Source of the DNA: JBPCPM01 sp050999155
GTDB lineage: Bacteria > Actinomycetota > Thermoleophilia > Solirubrobacterales > 70-9
Length of the DNA stretch: 8,045 nucleotides
Direction of reading: 5' to 3'
NCBI GenBank assembly: GCA_050999155.1
Contig: JBPCPM010000031.1
Span: 1 to 8,045, forward strand
The position numbers were made by a program, and so were the translations under genes. Below the pieces are notes generated by a model that saw only the letters and a program-made list of their open reading frames with translations, had not been told where the DNA came from and searched no databases. Within the stretch, counting starts at the first letter, position 1, and each line of letters opens with the position of its first letter. Positions 6,957-8,045 of the stretch are shown here, one piece after another.

Positions 6957-8045
6957 ATGAGCAGCCACAGCAGCGAGACGCCAGACGCGTACATCCTCCC
7001 GGGTGCCGAGGCCGGCTTCCGTGCGGCGGCCGAGGCGCCAGGTGCCGATGAGCCGCTCGCCGACCTGTACCTCCGAAACGCAGGCTGGGCCTACAACCTC
7101 TGCTACCGGACGTCGCTGGACCGCGACGAGGCGGCCCGGATGCTCGCCGACGGCTTCGCTGTCGCGGTCCGCAGATATCCGGAGGCGCAAGCCTCAAAGC
7201 GGACCTTCGCCAGCCTGCTGCTCACCGCCCTGGGCGGGCCGGCCCTCGACGCCGGCAGCCGACAGGTTCGGGAGCGCACGGATGGGCCGATCGACCCAGA
7301 ACCGCCCGAGGCTGCGATCGATACCGCGGCCGCGATCCGCGACGCCGACCGCCAGCTGCTTGTCCGCAGCGCCGTCGCGCGGCTTCCGGTCCGCCAGCGC
7401 AAGCTGCTCGCCCTCCATGTGGGCGCGCGCATCGACATGGAGGCCATGGCCGACGCCCTCGGTGAGCACCCCGCGCCCGTGGCCGGCTCGTTGGCCCGGG
7501 CCGAGCTTGCCCTGGCCCGAGAGCTTCGGCCGGCGGCATGGTGGCGCTCCGGCGTTCTGGCGGACTGCGCGGCGGCCCTGCCCACCCTGGCCAGGCCGGA
7601 CGCCGGCGAGCCACCGCACCCACCGAGGGGCGTCGCCGCCCACGCCGACGGCTGCGAGCGGTGTGCCGCCAACGCGGCGGCCATGGCCGCCGCGCGGCGG
7701 GACTACGCGGCGTGGCTTGCCCTGGCTCCGCCACCGTGGCGCCAGACCGAGGCCCAGCTGCCCCAGACGGGCTCCGAAGCCCTGGCCCGCTCGCTGCAGC
7801 TGCTGCAGGCCCGAGGGATCCGTCGCCTCGGGGTCGCCGCCACGGTCTCGGCGAGCGCGTTGCTGATCGCCATGACAGCGGCCCTCAGCCCCTCCCTCCG
7901 AGACAGACCCGAGCCGGCGCCGGCCGGCGCCGCGGTGGCCACCGCGGTGACCGGGGGAACGCCCCCCACCGCCGCGCAGGCCCTCACGATCCCCGGACCG
8001 AAAAGGCTGCGCGACCCTACCTCGGCGCTCGAAGGCAACAGCGCA
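6957..8045 (+). CDS. Sigma-factor-like / zinc anti-sigma (ZAS-like) membrane fusion protein (3'-partial)
   Basis: The frame is open from the ATG at 6957 to the window edge (363 residues, no stop); an in-frame TAG at 6927 rules out a longer N-terminus. Residues 34-95 (LADLYLRNAGWAYNLCYR, then a DRDEAARMLADGF stretch) resemble ECF sigma region 2. Residues 135-192 (AVARLPVRQRKLLALHVGARID, then MADALG and ARAELALAREL) resemble the region 4 helix-turn-helix; no region 3 lies between. Cys204 and the H-x3-C-x2-C at His229, Cys233 and Cys236 match the zinc anti-sigma motif. A hydrophobic helix at 291-310, preceded by Arg-Arg, is a likely membrane span with the N-terminal part inside. A Pro/Ala-rich tail follows. 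This looks like a self-contained, membrane-tethered sigma/anti-sigma regulator akin to ECF groups with C-terminal extensions. The sigma segments are divergent, so it may not be an active sigma factor. AGGGA at 6950-6954 is a possible but close ribosome site. Confidence 0.72.
   Translation, partial: MSSHSSETPDAYILPGAEAGFRAAAEAPGADEPLADLYLRNAGWAYNLCYRTSLDRDEAARMLADGFAVAVRRYPEAQASKRTFASLLLTALGGPALDAGSRQVRERTDGPIDPEPPEAAIDTAAAIRDADRQLLVRSAVARLPVRQRKLLALHVGARIDMEAMADALGEHPAPVAGSLARAELALARELRPAAWWRSGVLADCAAALPTLARPDAGEPPHPPRGVAAHADGCERCAANAAAMAAARRDYAAWLALAPPPWRQTEAQLPQTGSEALARSLQLLQARGIRRLGVAATVSASALLIAMTAALSPSLRDRPEPAPAGAAVATAVTGGTPPTAAQALTIPGPKRLRDPTSALEGNSA
7916..7948. repeat. Two overlapping 18-bp perfect palindromes
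   Basis: Positions 7916-7933 and 7931-7948 are each perfect inverted repeats of 18 bases. They overlap by three bases inside the codons just after the transmembrane segment of the sigma-like gene. They encode an Ala/Pro/Gly/Val-rich stretch, so GC-rich codon bias may explain them. A role as a DNA or RNA structure is not shown. Confidence 0.5.

Overview
This window is very GC-rich and tightly packed, with strongly G/C-ending codons, several GTG starts and genes that touch or overlap. Gene content and protein style suggest an actinobacterium (Actinomycetota), possibly a deep-branching lineage. That assignment is inferred from composition and family resemblance, not from a marker gene.

Positions 1-6060 (+ strand) hold one assimilatory sulfate-reduction operon: the 3' part of a siroheme/[4Fe-4S] sulfite (nitrite/sulfite) reductase, cysH (iron-sulfur type adenylylsulfate reductase), a TauE/SafE-family membrane transporter, cysD and cysN (the two ATP sulfurylase subunits) and cysC (APS kinase). 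Spacings are 18 nt, 2 nt, a 4-nt overlap, 0 nt and a 14-nt overlap, so the genes are almost certainly co-transcribed and partly translationally coupled. Together they would bring in sulfate or move a sulfur oxyanion, activate it to APS (CysDN), reduce APS to sulfite (CysH) and reduce sulfite to sulfide (sulfite reductase). CysC makes PAPS as a side branch. The operon starts upstream of the window, so its promoter and any riboswitch are not visible.

Positions 6018-6818 (- strand) encode a PHP-domain phosphoesterase of the YciV/nucleoside 3',5'-bisphosphate phosphatase type. It converges on cysC and overlaps it tail to tail by 43 nt. Its family can degrade pAp, the by-product of PAPS use, which gives a possible but unproven link to the operon.

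A 138-nt divergent intergenic region (6819-6956) separates it from the last gene (6957 to beyond the window end, + strand). That gene runs off the window. It appears to be a single-chain fusion: degenerate sigma-70 region 2-like and region 4-like segments, then a zinc-binding anti-sigma (ZAS-type) motif, a transmembrane helix and the start of a Pro/Ala-rich extracytoplasmic part. This is the least ordinary object in the window.

I saw no tRNA, rRNA, CRISPR array, insertion sequence or attachment site, and no gene-free stretch longer than 300 bases.
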